From assembly GCA_964498755.1 (NCBI GenBank), contig CAZCIB010000040.1, positions 1 through 22,673 of the forward strand: a stretch of 22,673 nucleotides of DNA, read 5' to 3'. The number at the start of each line of letters is the position of its first letter. Within the stretch, counting starts at the first letter, position 1. This DNA is from RZZS01 sp964498755. Its GTDB lineage: Bacteria; Pseudomonadota; Alphaproteobacteria; Micavibrionales; Micavibrionaceae. The notes beneath the pieces were generated by a model. It searched no databases, had not been told where the DNA came from, and worked only from the letters and a program-made list of their open reading frames with translations. Position numbers and translations under genes: made by a program. Below, in pieces: positions 7,799 through 15,782 of this stretch.

Positions 7799-7882
7799 GA
7801 CGGCTATGTCCTGTGGTTGTGCGTTATCAAGTCTCGAGAAGAAAGCCGGTGTCCGATCAAGCCGGTCCCCGGCCCATATGCG

Positions 7883-8608
7883 CTAGAAGCTATGAGAAAC
7901 GCCGAAGATGACGCGTGGGCCGCAGCCATCCGCGCATTCTCTTGGCTCATCCAGACTGGTGTCGACGTATTTGACGCTGAGATCAAAGCCTTCAAGATTG
8001 TAGCCAAGGCCGAGGGACCAGTCGTTATAGTCTTTCACGCCGAAAGCCGTGTTGTTATCGACGTTCTGGCGACCGATATGCCCGGACAGCGTGACGTCAT
8101 ATGGCAGGGGAACGTCGGCGGACAGCGCGTAATACGCGGCGTCACCGCTTTCGTTGAAATAGTCCGGCGAATAATTGATGGAGGCGCTCAAAGCGAAAAC
8201 GTCAAAATCATAGCCAATCGACAGCGCCGCCTCGAGGAAGTCGTACTGGCGCGGCGTGTTGGCTCCGGGGTAAATGTAGTAAATAGCGCCAAGGTCATAG
8301 TTCAGGCCTTTGATGGTTCCGCTATAACCGGCGTATACGTCGACCTCGAGCTGGGCTTCGCTGTTATCATTGAAATCAACGTTCGAGCCCCATACGCCGG
8401 CGTAAAGTCCGCTGTCATGGGCAATATCAAACCCGCCCTGAATGGCCATTTTTTCATCGGATTGCGTGATGCCGCGAAACGAGTATTCAGAGACGAAACC
8501 GACATTGGCGGAAATCTCCGCATCCCCAAGCGTGGTGGCCGCGAAAGACTGAGCGGGTAATGCAAAGACCGCGCAGAGCGCTCCCAGAACGACGTATTTG
8601 TTTTTCAC
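7883..8608 (-). CDS. TorF/TIGR02001-type outer-membrane beta-barrel protein (putative porin)
   Basis: 241 residues from GTG 8608, chosen because GGGAG lies about 9 bases upstream and the product then begins with a clean signal peptide (KNKYVVLGALCAVFALPAQS, cleavage near SFA-ATT). The mature protein alternates hydrophobic and polar residues (YSFRGITQSDEKMAIQGGFD, YAGVWGSNVDF, LEVDVYAGYSG) as in an outer-membrane beta barrel and ends in phenylalanine (GVSHSF), the BAM recognition signal. These features match TIGR02001 proteins, which in my experience often neighbour glnK-amt loci; here the barrel gene directly precedes an amt fusion. It may act as an ammonium or small-solute pore, but no specificity can be read from sequence. 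Two cysteines near the C-terminus (ECADGCGP) could form a disulfide. Confidence 0.8.
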   Translation of the reverse strand: MKNKYVVLGALCAVFALPAQSFAATTLGDAEISANVGFVSEYSFRGITQSDEKMAIQGGFDIAHDSGLYAGVWGSNVDFNDNSEAQLEVDVYAGYSGTIKGLNYDLGAIYYIYPGANTPRQYDFLEAALSIGYDFDVFALSASINYSPDYFNESGDAAYYALSADVPLPYDVTLSGHIGRQNVDNNTAFGVKDYNDWSLGLGYNLEGFDLSVKYVDTSLDEPRECADGCGPRVIFGVSHSF

Positions 8609-8640
8609 TTCTATAAACTCCCGGTTTGATATGAGATAAC

Positions 8641-8660
8641 ATGCATACATAAGCATGCAT
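8641..8660. promoter_or_regulatory. Paired ATGCAT palindromes upstream of the porin gene
   Basis: Two copies of the self-complementary hexamer ATGCAT (8641-8646 and 8655-8660) are separated by 8 bases, 33 bases upstream of the GTG start. The pair could be a dimeric operator over the promoter. I could not place a convincing -35/-10 pair around it. Confidence 0.3.
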
Positions 8661-8718
8661 TTATTTCCCGGGCGCACAAAAATTTTTTAGAATAGTTTTG
8701 ACGTCTATCCACAGTAAA

Positions 8719-8741
8719 TAAGCCCGGAATCACCGGGCTTA
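8719..8741 (-). terminator. GC-rich hairpin, possible terminator of the decayed ATPase gene
   Basis: A perfect 9-bp stem TAAGCCCGG / CCGGGCTTA with an AATCA loop. On the minus strand it is followed by only a short T run (TTTACT), and it sits 25 bases past the stop of the 8767-8973 remnant. It would terminate minus-strand transcription from the right before the porin gene, but the weak U-tract keeps confidence low. Confidence 0.45.
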
Positions 8742-8766
8742 ATCAATTGCTTATCTATAGTTGTGG

Positions 8767-8973
8767 TCAATCCGCCGCTTCGCGCGCATCCATGGCCGTG
8801 GAGATGGATTTGCCCCCCGAGTTCAGGTCCTTTAAGGCCTCGTTCAGATGCGCGACGATGCCTTTCTCGCCCTCGCGTAGCCATTAGCGTGGGCCGGTCA
8901 ATAAGACGACCTTAAAACTCGCGCTGGCATCGAGGATAGATTGCCCTAATGTTCGTTTGATCTTTTTCGCCAT
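8767..8973 (-). pseudogene. Remnant of an AAA ATPase (DUF4143-like) joined to an unrelated-looking tail
   Basis: Reading minus from ATG 8973, the frame gives 29 residues beginning MAKKIKRTLGQS and ending ASFKVVLLTGPR, then a TAA stop (8884-8886) exactly where a Walker A (GPRQVGKT) would follow. This matches the N-terminus of DUF4143 ATPases, which begin with a helix and an xVLLTGPRQVGKTT loop. After the stop the same frame stays open for 38 more residues (including EGEKGIVAHLNEALKDLNS and ending REAAD), which I do not recognise, to a TGA at 8767. The Walker A and all later ATPase sequence are missing, so this is a deletion remnant. It marks an old integration or decay site. Confidence 0.55.
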
Positions 8974-9463
8974 TACCGTCCAATCTAAAAACTAATTTCA
9001 GATCAGCCGAAAAATGGTAAAATCTCAACCGGAGAAATTACAGGTAAACCAGCACGGTTTTAAGACCGTTTACGATTACATATCTGCGGCACGATTGAAA
9101 AATAATCCATACCGTAATAAACTGCTCTTGTGTAGTACAATTCTGGTAAAAAAGCCTGAAAGGCCGGAATGGTGGCCTTTTAAAATTCGAATTGGCGTTT
9201 TGGCATTCATTTCCGCGCCTTATTCCGCCAGTTCGAATCCCGTAGGGTTATCGTGCGCCCGGTAGGGCATATTTTTGTTTTTAGGTAAAAATTTGCTCGC
9301 GAGCCGCTTCGGGCTTTCCGGTTATCGGGGGCTGTCTGAAAATCGGGAGAGATTCCCCGGCGAAAATTTTGCCGGAGGTTCTGAGGCCTGATTGTTATTT
9401 TACAGTCACTTGAATAAATAATGATCCGTTTTTGCATCCGGATTTTCGTGTCGAAAATTTTTA
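8974..9463. other. Gene-poor intergenic stretch
   Basis: No convincing gene. A plus-strand frame at 9014-9265 (83 codons) has no ribosome-binding site and no recognisable domain. The region holds a 7-bp hairpin AAAGGCC / GGCCTTT (9159-9180) followed by four Ts, a tRNA T-loop-like string GTTCGAATCCCG near 9230 without a pairing partner, and an imperfect CCGGC...GCCGG hairpin around AAAATTTT near 9357-9375. I see nothing else supportable. Confidence 0.5.
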
Positions 9464-9536
9464 AACTACAGAGATCGCAGAGGGCGCAGAGTTTTTTTAA
9501 GTGCTTTTTCTCTGCGTTCTCTGTGTCTCTGTAGTT
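9464..9536. repeat. Long imperfect palindrome (intergenic hairpin repeat)
   Basis: The two ends AACTACAGAGA (9464-9474) and TCTCTGTAGTT (9526-9536) are perfectly complementary. The arms stay nearly complementary inward (GCAGAG...CGCAGAG against CTCTGCGTTCTCTGTG), giving a 27-28 base stem with about four differences around a T-rich loop. Similar ACAGAGA/GCAGAG palindromes are scattered as repeats in many bacterial genomes. It lies 131 bases before tamA and could fold in RNA on either strand. Confidence 0.75.
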
Positions 9537-9667
9537 ATAAAAATACTCTGCGCGCAGCTTCATAAAAGCTGGAGCGAGTAGCGCATTAGTTATTCAATCC
9601 ACTATAGCCTGGCTTCCCGCCTGCAAAAGCCTTTTGCCAATTTCATGAACAAAATTAGATTGGTTAC

Positions 9668-11428
9668 ATGAAAATTTTCGCAGGTCCGGTTTTATGTTGT
9701 CTTGTTCTGATTTCGGGAAGCGTATCGGCCTGGGCGGAACGCATTGATTACAGCTTCTCTATCGCCGGCATTGAGGACGAAAAACTCGAGGCCCGGCTCA
9801 AGGATCATGCCCTGCTTGTTTCGCTGGCCGACGACAGGCCGGCCAATATGGCTGCGCTGAACAGGCGCGTTCAATCCGATATCGAAAACTTTGAAAACGC
9901 TCTACAGGACCAGGGCTATTTCGGCGCGCGACTCAAGAGCGACGTTTCGGAAGGCGCAGGCAAAAAGAACGTGACCATTACGATTGATAAGGGAAGTCTC
10001 TACACTATCGATGATTATGAAATAGACTGGGGCGAGGGAGGCGCGCCGGATCTGGAGGCTCTTGCCGCGCTCGAGCTTCCGATCGGCCAGAAAGCCCTGC
10101 CGGAAACCATACTGGATACGGAACAGCGGATTTTTAACATCCTGATGCAAAACGGGTACTTTGCCCCGAAGTCGGAAAGCAAAATTCTGCGCATTCATCA
10201 TGAAACGCAAGGCGTCACGGTAAAGCTCTCGCTTGCGCCCGGGCCGGAGGCCGTCTTTGGCAAAACGGATATCAAGGGACTGAAGAGGCTGGACGAAGCC
10301 TATATCAGGCGCCGCATCGCCTGGAGCGAAGGCGAGATATTCAATATCGAAAAAATCGCCCGGACGCGAAAGAAGCTAATCCGCAGCGGGGTTATTGCGC
10401 GCGTGGAATTCCAGTATGACGAAATGACGGACGCGGGCGCGTTGCCTGTTACGCTTGAGCTTCAGGAAAGCAAGCATCGCACTGTTGGCGCGGGCGTCGC
10501 TTATTCGACGTCGCTGGGGGCCCTTGGCAATGTTTTCTGGGAACACCGCAATTTGCTCGGCGGGGCGGAGAGGTTCAGGGCCAGGCTGGAGGGCGGAGAG
10601 CAAAGCTATGGCTTGAGCGCAAATCTGAACAAGCCTGATCTCTGGGGGAATGAAAATCTCGGCTGGCAAAACGCGGCCGCGTTAAAGCGCGAGCGGCTTG
10701 AAGCTTTTGACCGTTATAGCGCTTCGCTCGGCACGACTTTAAACTACCAGTATTCAAACGCCTCTTCGCTATCCGGCGGCCTTGCGCTGGAGCAGAGCCG
10801 CATTGAGGAAGACGGCGAGAAGCAGAGAAGCTTTACGCTGGCCTCCGCGCCGCTGTCCTATCGCTATGACGGCGCGCAGGAAGCGCTCAATCCGCGGAGC
10901 GGCGCGCGCTTGAATGTCGGCGTTACGCCCTATCAGGTGATCAACGAAAAAGACAGCTTCGTGGTGACCAGCGTGGACGCCAGTCATTATCTGTCTCTGG
11001 GCGAGAGAGTCGTCTGGGCGAACAGGGCGCGGGCCGCGGCTATTCACGGCCAGTCCCTGGAGAGCATCCCGGCGGATAAAAGACTTTACGCTGGCGGCGG
11101 CGGATCCGTGCGCGGCTATGGCTACCAGCTTCTGGGACCGCTGGATGACGAAGACGATCCGACCGGCGGGCGGCTGGCACTTGAGCTCGGCACGGAAGGC
11201 CGGGTCATGGTTACCGACGATATCGAGCTGGTCGGCTTCATAGAAGGCGGGCGCGTCAGCGAAGATCTGGAATTCAGCGATAGCTCCGGTTTCCTCTGGG
11301 GTGCGGGAGGCGGCGCGCGTTATCATACGCCGATTGGCCCGCTGCGTTTTGATTTGGCCGCGCCGCTGGACAAGCGGGAAGTGGATGATCCATTTCAGTT
11401 TTACATCAGCATAGGACAGGCGTTTTAA
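9668..11428 (+). CDS. tamA: Outer-membrane assembly factor TamA (Omp85 family)
   Basis: 586 residues. A signal peptide (1-23, cleavage after AWA) is followed by POTRA repeats, about 25-265 (YFGARLKSDVSEG, VFGKTDIKGLKRLDEAYIRR and GEIFNIEKIARTRKKLIRSG are the best conserved), then a 16-stranded Omp85 barrel, about 270-586. The barrel carries GGGGSVRGYGYQLLGP, the VRGY lid-lock motif near R481, and ends in phenylalanine (YISIGQAF). TamA sits in the outer membrane and works with inner-membrane-anchored TamB to insert or transport envelope components. The stop at 11426-11428 is immediately followed by the tamB ATG, giving a two-gene operon. No Shine-Dalgarno is evident before ATG 9668. Confused only with BamA, which has five POTRAs and is longer. 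Confidence 0.92.
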   Translation: MKIFAGPVLCCLVLISGSVSAWAERIDYSFSIAGIEDEKLEARLKDHALLVSLADDRPANMAALNRRVQSDIENFENALQDQGYFGARLKSDVSEGAGKKNVTITIDKGSLYTIDDYEIDWGEGGAPDLEALAALELPIGQKALPETILDTEQRIFNILMQNGYFAPKSESKILRIHHETQGVTVKLSLAPGPEAVFGKTDIKGLKRLDEAYIRRRIAWSEGEIFNIEKIARTRKKLIRSGVIARVEFQYDEMTDAGALPVTLELQESKHRTVGAGVAYSTSLGALGNVFWEHRNLLGGAERFRARLEGGEQSYGLSANLNKPDLWGNENLGWQNAAALKRERLEAFDRYSASLGTTLNYQYSNASSLSGGLALEQSRIEEDGEKQRSFTLASAPLSYRYDGAQEALNPRSGARLNVGVTPYQVINEKDSFVVTSVDASHYLSLGERVVWANRARAAAIHGQSLESIPADKRLYAGGGGSVRGYGYQLLGPLDDEDDPTGGRLALELGTEGRVMVTDDIELVGFIEGGRVSEDLEFSDSSGFLWGAGGGARYHTPIGPLRFDLAAPLDKREVDDPFQFYISIGQAF

Positions 11429-14400
11429 ATGAGAAAAGCCGTTGTGAAATTTTTGACGCGCGCTGCGGGCATGGCTTTTCTGTTCGCCGTTCTCCTCGTA
11501 CTGGCTGGCGCTTTGGCGCTTTCATGGCTGGGCGGCAGCGAGGCCGGGCGCGCATGGATCGCCGGACAGGCCAGCGCATTGGCGAGCTCGGAAGAGTTGA
11601 TTGTCGAGATCGAGGGCATAAAGACACTCAGCTCCAGCCAGCTGGCCGTTTCCTCTATAATCCTGAAAGACGAGGCGGGCGTGTTCTCAAAAATCGGCGG
11701 CGCCGAAATGGATTACGACGCGGCGCACATGCTGGCGGGAAACCTGCATATTGACCGCATAAATATAGAAGAGGTCTTTTTAAAACGCATTCCTGAAAGC
11801 AGGGAAGAAAAAAGCGGGGGAGACGATATCGCCTTTCCGGAAATTCCGGATCTGCATATTGAAAGCCTGAACGTTGAAAATATTCATCTGGCGCCGGAGA
11901 TAACGGGCCAAAAGGAAAATCTGTCTCTGAGCGGCGCGCTTGTCCTTTCGCCAGCCCTGCATGAAAATTTTGTTAGTCTGCATTTAAAGGACGGGCACAC
12001 ATCTGATTCGCTGGCGGATCTGACCTTCGATCCGGAAGAAGACGATCTGAAGCTGTCGGTTTCGGTTCAGGACGATGGAAACGGTTTGCTGGCGCGCTTA
12101 AGCGGTTTGCCCCTTATTGACGCCTCGCTAGAGGGCTCCGGGACTCTGGAACGCTGGGCGGGGCAGTTGAAGGTCTCGGCAGGCGAGGCGTTTCAAACCG
12201 GGGGGCAGGTGGTCTTAAGCCTGGGCGCCAGAGAGCCCGCGCTTACCTATGCGGGGAAGGCGCGGTATAAAGAGAACGGGGCGGACGGCGAAGTAAATCT
12301 GACTCTTTATCCCAAATCAGAAAAAGCGGGTCTGGATTTCAATGGTGATCTGGAAGCCTCAGGTTACGGCTTGCGCGGCCTTAGTCTGAAAAGCGAAATC
12401 AAAGTGGAGAAGACGTTATTCGGCGCAGCGGGAAGCGAAGGCGTTGACCTGTCCTTTACCGGCGACGTGGCCCGGGTAGTCGATCTGAGCGCCGGGACTG
12501 AGATTGATCCTCTTTCCGGCGTCGTTGTCGAAGCGCAGGGACATCTAGACGGCGACCGGGTCAATATAAAATCCGGCCGGGTCAAAACGGATCATATCGA
12601 GGTCAAGGCGTTGGGCGAGATTGATCTGGAAACGAACAGGATGAAGGCTTCCGTCGAATCTGACGTGAAGGACCTTGGCGGAATTGCGCCGGAGCTTTCC
12701 GGTTCCGGGACCGCAAACGTTCAAATCAGTGGCAGTCTCGAGCCGATTGATCTGCAAGCGCAGACGAATTTCCAGTTGCAGGGGTTCAAGAGCGCGTGGC
12801 CGGAAGTCAATGACGCTCTGGGTCCGTCGCCGAATGCCCGTGCGCAACTGTATTATTCGGATAAGCTTGCAGTTCAGGACGGGGTTTTGAAAGGCGCGAA
12901 GCTCAAGGCCTTGAATTTTTCAGGATTTGCAGTCGGAAACCAGGCGCGTTTCAACTTTTCCACGAACTATGTCGGATACGGGATTGAAACGGTTCTGAAT
13001 TTCGAGGAAAGCGCCCTTGTCTTTGATCCTGTCTCGGTGGCGGGCGATTTGGGCAAGCTGACGGGGGAGGCCGGATATAACCTTGAAAAGGGTGAGGTAC
13101 AGGCCGCGCTGACGCTCAGCCTAGATAAAGGCCATACTGTCTCGCTTAAGCTGTCGGGGCCGCCGGAGCTACTTTCTTATTCCGGGGATTTGCGCGGCGA
13201 GGCAGCCTATCCGTTTACTTTCGCGTATCAGGGCGAGATCGACTCCCGGACGGACACGGTTATAAAACTCGCCGGATTTTCCGGCGATTACGGACCTGTC
13301 CGCCTTGCGTTGAAACGTCCCGCCTCTGTGATCCTGGAAGACGGCGGCGCGGAAATTGAAAATTTGGCGTTAGGGGTGAATGACGGCGTCATCAACGCGT
13401 CAGGCCAATTCGGGGCGGAGGAATTTACGGCGGCGCTAAATGCGCAAAACCTGCCTGCTAATCCCGGTATCTTTCCTTCTGACTATAACGGACGCTTTGA
13501 CGCCGATGCGCAGGTCTCCGGCCCTTACGCGAACCCTTCCGGAGAAGCGCAGGTTGACTTAAAACGGGTCGTCATACCCGGCATCGGTGAGGCCGGGGAG
13601 CAGTATGTCAGCGGTACGCTGACGGCCAGTTATCAAAACAATACCCTTACCGCGCAGGCCGATCTTGGCGGTCCCGCCGAGTTTAGACTGACAGGCGGCG
13701 GCAGCTTGCCCCTGACGATCTCGCCGTTCGGGATACCCGCAGGCGGCCAGATGCGCGGCAATGTCAGCGCAAGCCTCGACCTCAAGGCTCTATCCCTGCT
13801 GTTCGGTCTGGATCAGCACAGCATAAGCGGCGGAGCCGCGATTGAACTCGCTCTGTCCGGCGCGTTTAACAAGCCCGTTATCACCGGGGAGGGACGTTTA
13901 CGGAATGGAACATACGAAAACCTGTTAACGGGTACGCGGTTTGAAGACGTCTCCGCCGAATTGAGGGCGAGTAAAAACAGCCTGAGCCTGGAAAATCTTG
14001 AAGGGCGCGATATAAACGGCGGGAGCTTTACCGGCGGCGGCCGGGTTGACTTCAGCAATCTCGATGACCCGCAATACCGCTTTGATCTCTCGACCAGAGC
14101 GCTTCAGCTTGTGAATACGGATCGCATGGGCGTAAGCGCCAGCAGCCAGCTGAACGCCGCCGGAGACATGGACAGGGCCGAGATCACGGGGCAGGTGAGG
14201 ATTGATGAGGCGGAATACTATATCTCGCAGCTGATCAGCGCCAGCTCGCTTGGCGACTATACGATCATTGAGGAAAACGGCCATGCTGAAGAGAAGGCGA
14301 AAGATCAGGACGAACAAGGCGGTCCGGTTATTGGGCTGTCGGTCGTCGTTGAAGCGAATAACAACATTTTTGTACGCGGTCCCGATCTTGAGACCGAATG

Positions 14401-15037
14401 GAGCGGCAAGCTGAATGTCACAGGCTCCGCAGGCGATCCGGAGATCAGGGGCAATCTGTCGCTGGTGCGTGGCCGTTTTATGCTGCTGGATGCGCCCGTT
14501 CAGCTCTCAAAAGGCGATATCCGTTTCGCGGGCGCCGATCCGTCCAATCCGTACATAGATCTCACAGGCGTGATTAAAGGGCGCGGTATGGATTCGACGC
14601 TGAGAATTACGGGCGAGGCGAAATCGCCAGAGATCGGTTTGCAATCAGAGCCGCCCCTGCCGGAAGACGAAATTCTGGCCAGGACCTTGTTTGGCACATC
14701 CGTCGGACAGCTTTCCCCCGTGCAGGCCTTGAAAATTGCGCAGCTCATGGCGTATTTGTCCGGACGCGAGAGCGCCTCGTTCGATCCGCTGAATGATATC
14801 CGCCGCGCAGTCGGCATTGATACGCTCAGCGTCGGCATGGACGAAGAAAAAGGCGCAACGCTCTCTGTGGGAAAATATGTCAGCGACAAGATTTACGTCG
14901 GCGTCGAGCAGGGAGCTTCGCCGGGTAGTACGGCGGTGCGGGCTGAAATAGAAGTCACGGACGATATTGAGGTGGAAACGAAAACAGGCAACGCGAATGA
15001 GAGCTCCGTGGGTGTAAACTGGAAGAGAGATTATTAG
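11429..15037 (+). CDS. tamB: Translocation and assembly module protein TamB
   Basis: 1202 residues. An N-terminal signal anchor (about 10-32, FLFAVLLVLAGALALSWLGG) is followed by a long beta-rich body of repeating amphipathic strands (the bridge-like lipid-transfer/AsmA-like fold) and the conserved C-terminal TamB domain (DUF490), about 850-1202. Landmarks include VRGPDLETEWSGKLNVTG, GNLSLVRGRFMLLDAPVQLS and PEDEILARTLFGTSVGQLSP. TamB spans the periplasm from the inner membrane to TamA and is now thought to move phospholipids as well as assist protein insertion. The ATG directly abuts the tamA stop. The usual C-terminal strand ends here in NWKRDY, and length is typical. No other function is plausible. 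Confidence 0.92.
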   Translation: MRKAVVKFLTRAAGMAFLFAVLLVLAGALALSWLGGSEAGRAWIAGQASALASSEELIVEIEGIKTLSSSQLAVSSIILKDEAGVFSKIGGAEMDYDAAHMLAGNLHIDRINIEEVFLKRIPESREEKSGGDDIAFPEIPDLHIESLNVENIHLAPEITGQKENLSLSGALVLSPALHENFVSLHLKDGHTSDSLADLTFDPEEDDLKLSVSVQDDGNGLLARLSGLPLIDASLEGSGTLERWAGQLKVSAGEAFQTGGQVVLSLGAREPALTYAGKARYKENGADGEVNLTLYPKSEKAGLDFNGDLEASGYGLRGLSLKSEIKVEKTLFGAAGSEGVDLSFTGDVARVVDLSAGTEIDPLSGVVVEAQGHLDGDRVNIKSGRVKTDHIEVKALGEIDLETNRMKASVESDVKDLGGIAPELSGSGTANVQISGSLEPIDLQAQTNFQLQGFKSAWPEVNDALGPSPNARAQLYYSDKLAVQDGVLKGAKLKALNFSGFAVGNQARFNFSTNYVGYGIETVLNFEESALVFDPVSVAGDLGKLTGEAGYNLEKGEVQAALTLSLDKGHTVSLKLSGPPELLSYSGDLRGEAAYPFTFAYQGEIDSRTDTVIKLAGFSGDYGPVRLALKRPASVILEDGGAEIENLALGVNDGVINASGQFGAEEFTAALNAQNLPANPGIFPSDYNGRFDADAQVSGPYANPSGEAQVDLKRVVIPGIGEAGEQYVSGTLTASYQNNTLTAQADLGGPAEFRLTGGGSLPLTISPFGIPAGGQMRGNVSASLDLKALSLLFGLDQHSISGGAAIELALSGAFNKPVITGEGRLRNGTYENLLTGTRFEDVSAELRASKNSLSLENLEGRDINGGSFTGGGRVDFSNLDDPQYRFDLSTRALQLVNTDRMGVSASSQLNAAGDMDRAEITGQVRIDEAEYYISQLISASSLGDYTIIEENGHAEEKAKDQDEQGGPVIGLSVVVEANNNIFVRGPDLETEWSGKLNVTGSAGDPEIRGNLSLVRGRFMLLDAPVQLSKGDIRFAGADPSNPYIDLTGVIKGRGMDSTLRITGEAKSPEIGLQSEPPLPEDEILARTLFGTSVGQLSPVQALKIAQLMAYLSGRESASFDPLNDIRRAVGIDTLSVGMDEEKGATLSVGKYVSDKIYVGVEQGASPGSTAVRAEIEVTDDIEVETKTGNANESSVGVNWKRDY

Positions 15038-15343
15038 AGCGTTTTATACGAAGAGATTTATTCAGGGGCGCGTGGAATAAGATTTTTCAAAAAGCGACGC
15101 TAAATATGTTAGATTAATTAGGTAACAAACTTAGCAAATAAGGCCTAAATGTGGCAAAAATATGAAGCAAGCCTTTTTTGTACTGTTGAGATTATGAGGT
15201 GAAGCAGTTGAATAAAAACAATAAATTATATACATATTGCATTTTAACAAATAAGGCGACACAATAGTAATTAGAAGTTGGCAAAAATGTGGCCATTTGC
15301 TTAAATGGTTAAACGTAATTCTCGAAGCAAGGAGGACAAAGCT
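15038..15343 (+). promoter_or_regulatory. AT-rich leader with repeated motifs upstream of the IcmD-like gene
   Basis: This 306-base region is much more AT-rich than its neighbours. Two motifs occur in the same order twice, 113-127 bases apart: CAAATAAGGC at 15135-15144 and 15248-15257, and GGCAAAAAT at 15153-15161 and 15280-15288. AAATGTGGC also recurs (15147-15155, 15285-15293). It ends in AAGGAGG (15329-15335), an almost ideal ribosome-binding site. A partly duplicated promoter/operator is likely; I could not fix a unique -35/-10. Confidence 0.5.
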
Positions 15344-15721
15344 ATGAGAAAATTTGGTATGAAAATGGGCGCTGCGGCAACGGCTGGCTATCTTGTGGCC
15401 TCAAGCCCGGCATACGCTGCAGGTCAGGACTTCAGCATTATTGCTGAGAACATTATTACCTCGATTGCGGACTTGCCAGGTCTGTTGACAGGCGTATCCT
15501 ACATGTTCGGTATTCTGCTTGGCGTACTTGGTATCCTTAAAATCAAGGACCACGTTGAAAACCCGAGCCAGACGCCTCTTAAAGACGGCGCAATCCGTCT
15601 GGCGGCAGGCGGTGGTCTGTTCGCGCTTCCAATCGTATTCGAGGCAATGTTCTCGACAATTGGTGAGGGTAACACCGTTGATGCAGCTGAATTGAACGCT
15701 GTTGAGTTTAACGTGACTTAA
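15344..15721 (+). CDS. Orphan small membrane protein resembling IcmD/DotE-type (type IVB secretion) components
   Basis: 125 residues from ATG 15344, chosen for the AAGGAGG 8 bases upstream. A signal peptide (1-26, cleavage near AYA-AGQ) is followed by two membrane helices, about 44-66 (LPGLLTGVSYMFGILLGVLG) and 84-104 (AIRLAAGGGLFALPIVFEAM). Between them is KIKDHVENPSQTPLKDG. The K-x-H-x-x-NP-x-Q-x-PL loop between two helices is what I associate with IcmC/DotE and IcmD/DotP of type IVB secretion. VirB2/TraA pilins have a similar topology but lack the NPxQ loop. No other secretion gene is in the window. Codon choice (GGT, CTT, GCT, GTT) differs from the GC-rich neighbours and, with the RBS, suggests high expression or transfer. 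Function unproven. Confidence 0.6.
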   Translation: MRKFGMKMGAAATAGYLVASSPAYAAGQDFSIIAENIITSIADLPGLLTGVSYMFGILLGVLGILKIKDHVENPSQTPLKDGAIRLAAGGGLFALPIVFEAMFSTIGEGNTVDAAELNAVEFNVT

Positions 15722-15745
15722 TACGCGTTTATTTGAAAAAAAAGC

Positions 15746-15782
15746 GAAACCGGGCCTGTTTACTCAGTCCCGGTTTCTTTTT
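15746..15782 (+). terminator. Bidirectional terminator shared by convergent genes
   Basis: A 9-bp stem GAAACCGGG / CCCGGTTTC (15746-15754 and 15769-15777) with a 14-base loop, followed by TTTTT on the plus strand and preceded by eight As (15736-15743), which give a U-tract on the minus strand. The acyltransferase stop codon (15764-15766) lies in the loop. Confidence 0.85.

Noticed and set aside
7817..8560. Long antisense frame (247 codons) opposite the porin
   Set aside because: No domain and no ribosome-binding site; the minus-strand beta-barrel protein with signal peptide explains the region.
9159..9181. Rho-independent terminator AAAGGCC...GGCCTTT
   Set aside because: Only a 7-bp stem with an 8-base loop and four Ts, and no gene ends just upstream on the plus strand.
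9225..9250. tRNA 3' end or attachment-site remnant (GTTCGAATCCCG)
   Set aside because: The string looks like a T-loop, but the 5 bases on either side do not pair and no acceptor or anticodon arm is found nearby.
9014..9265. 83-codon plus-strand frame
   Set aside because: No ribosome-binding site, no recognisable domain and low-complexity intergenic context; not supported as a gene.
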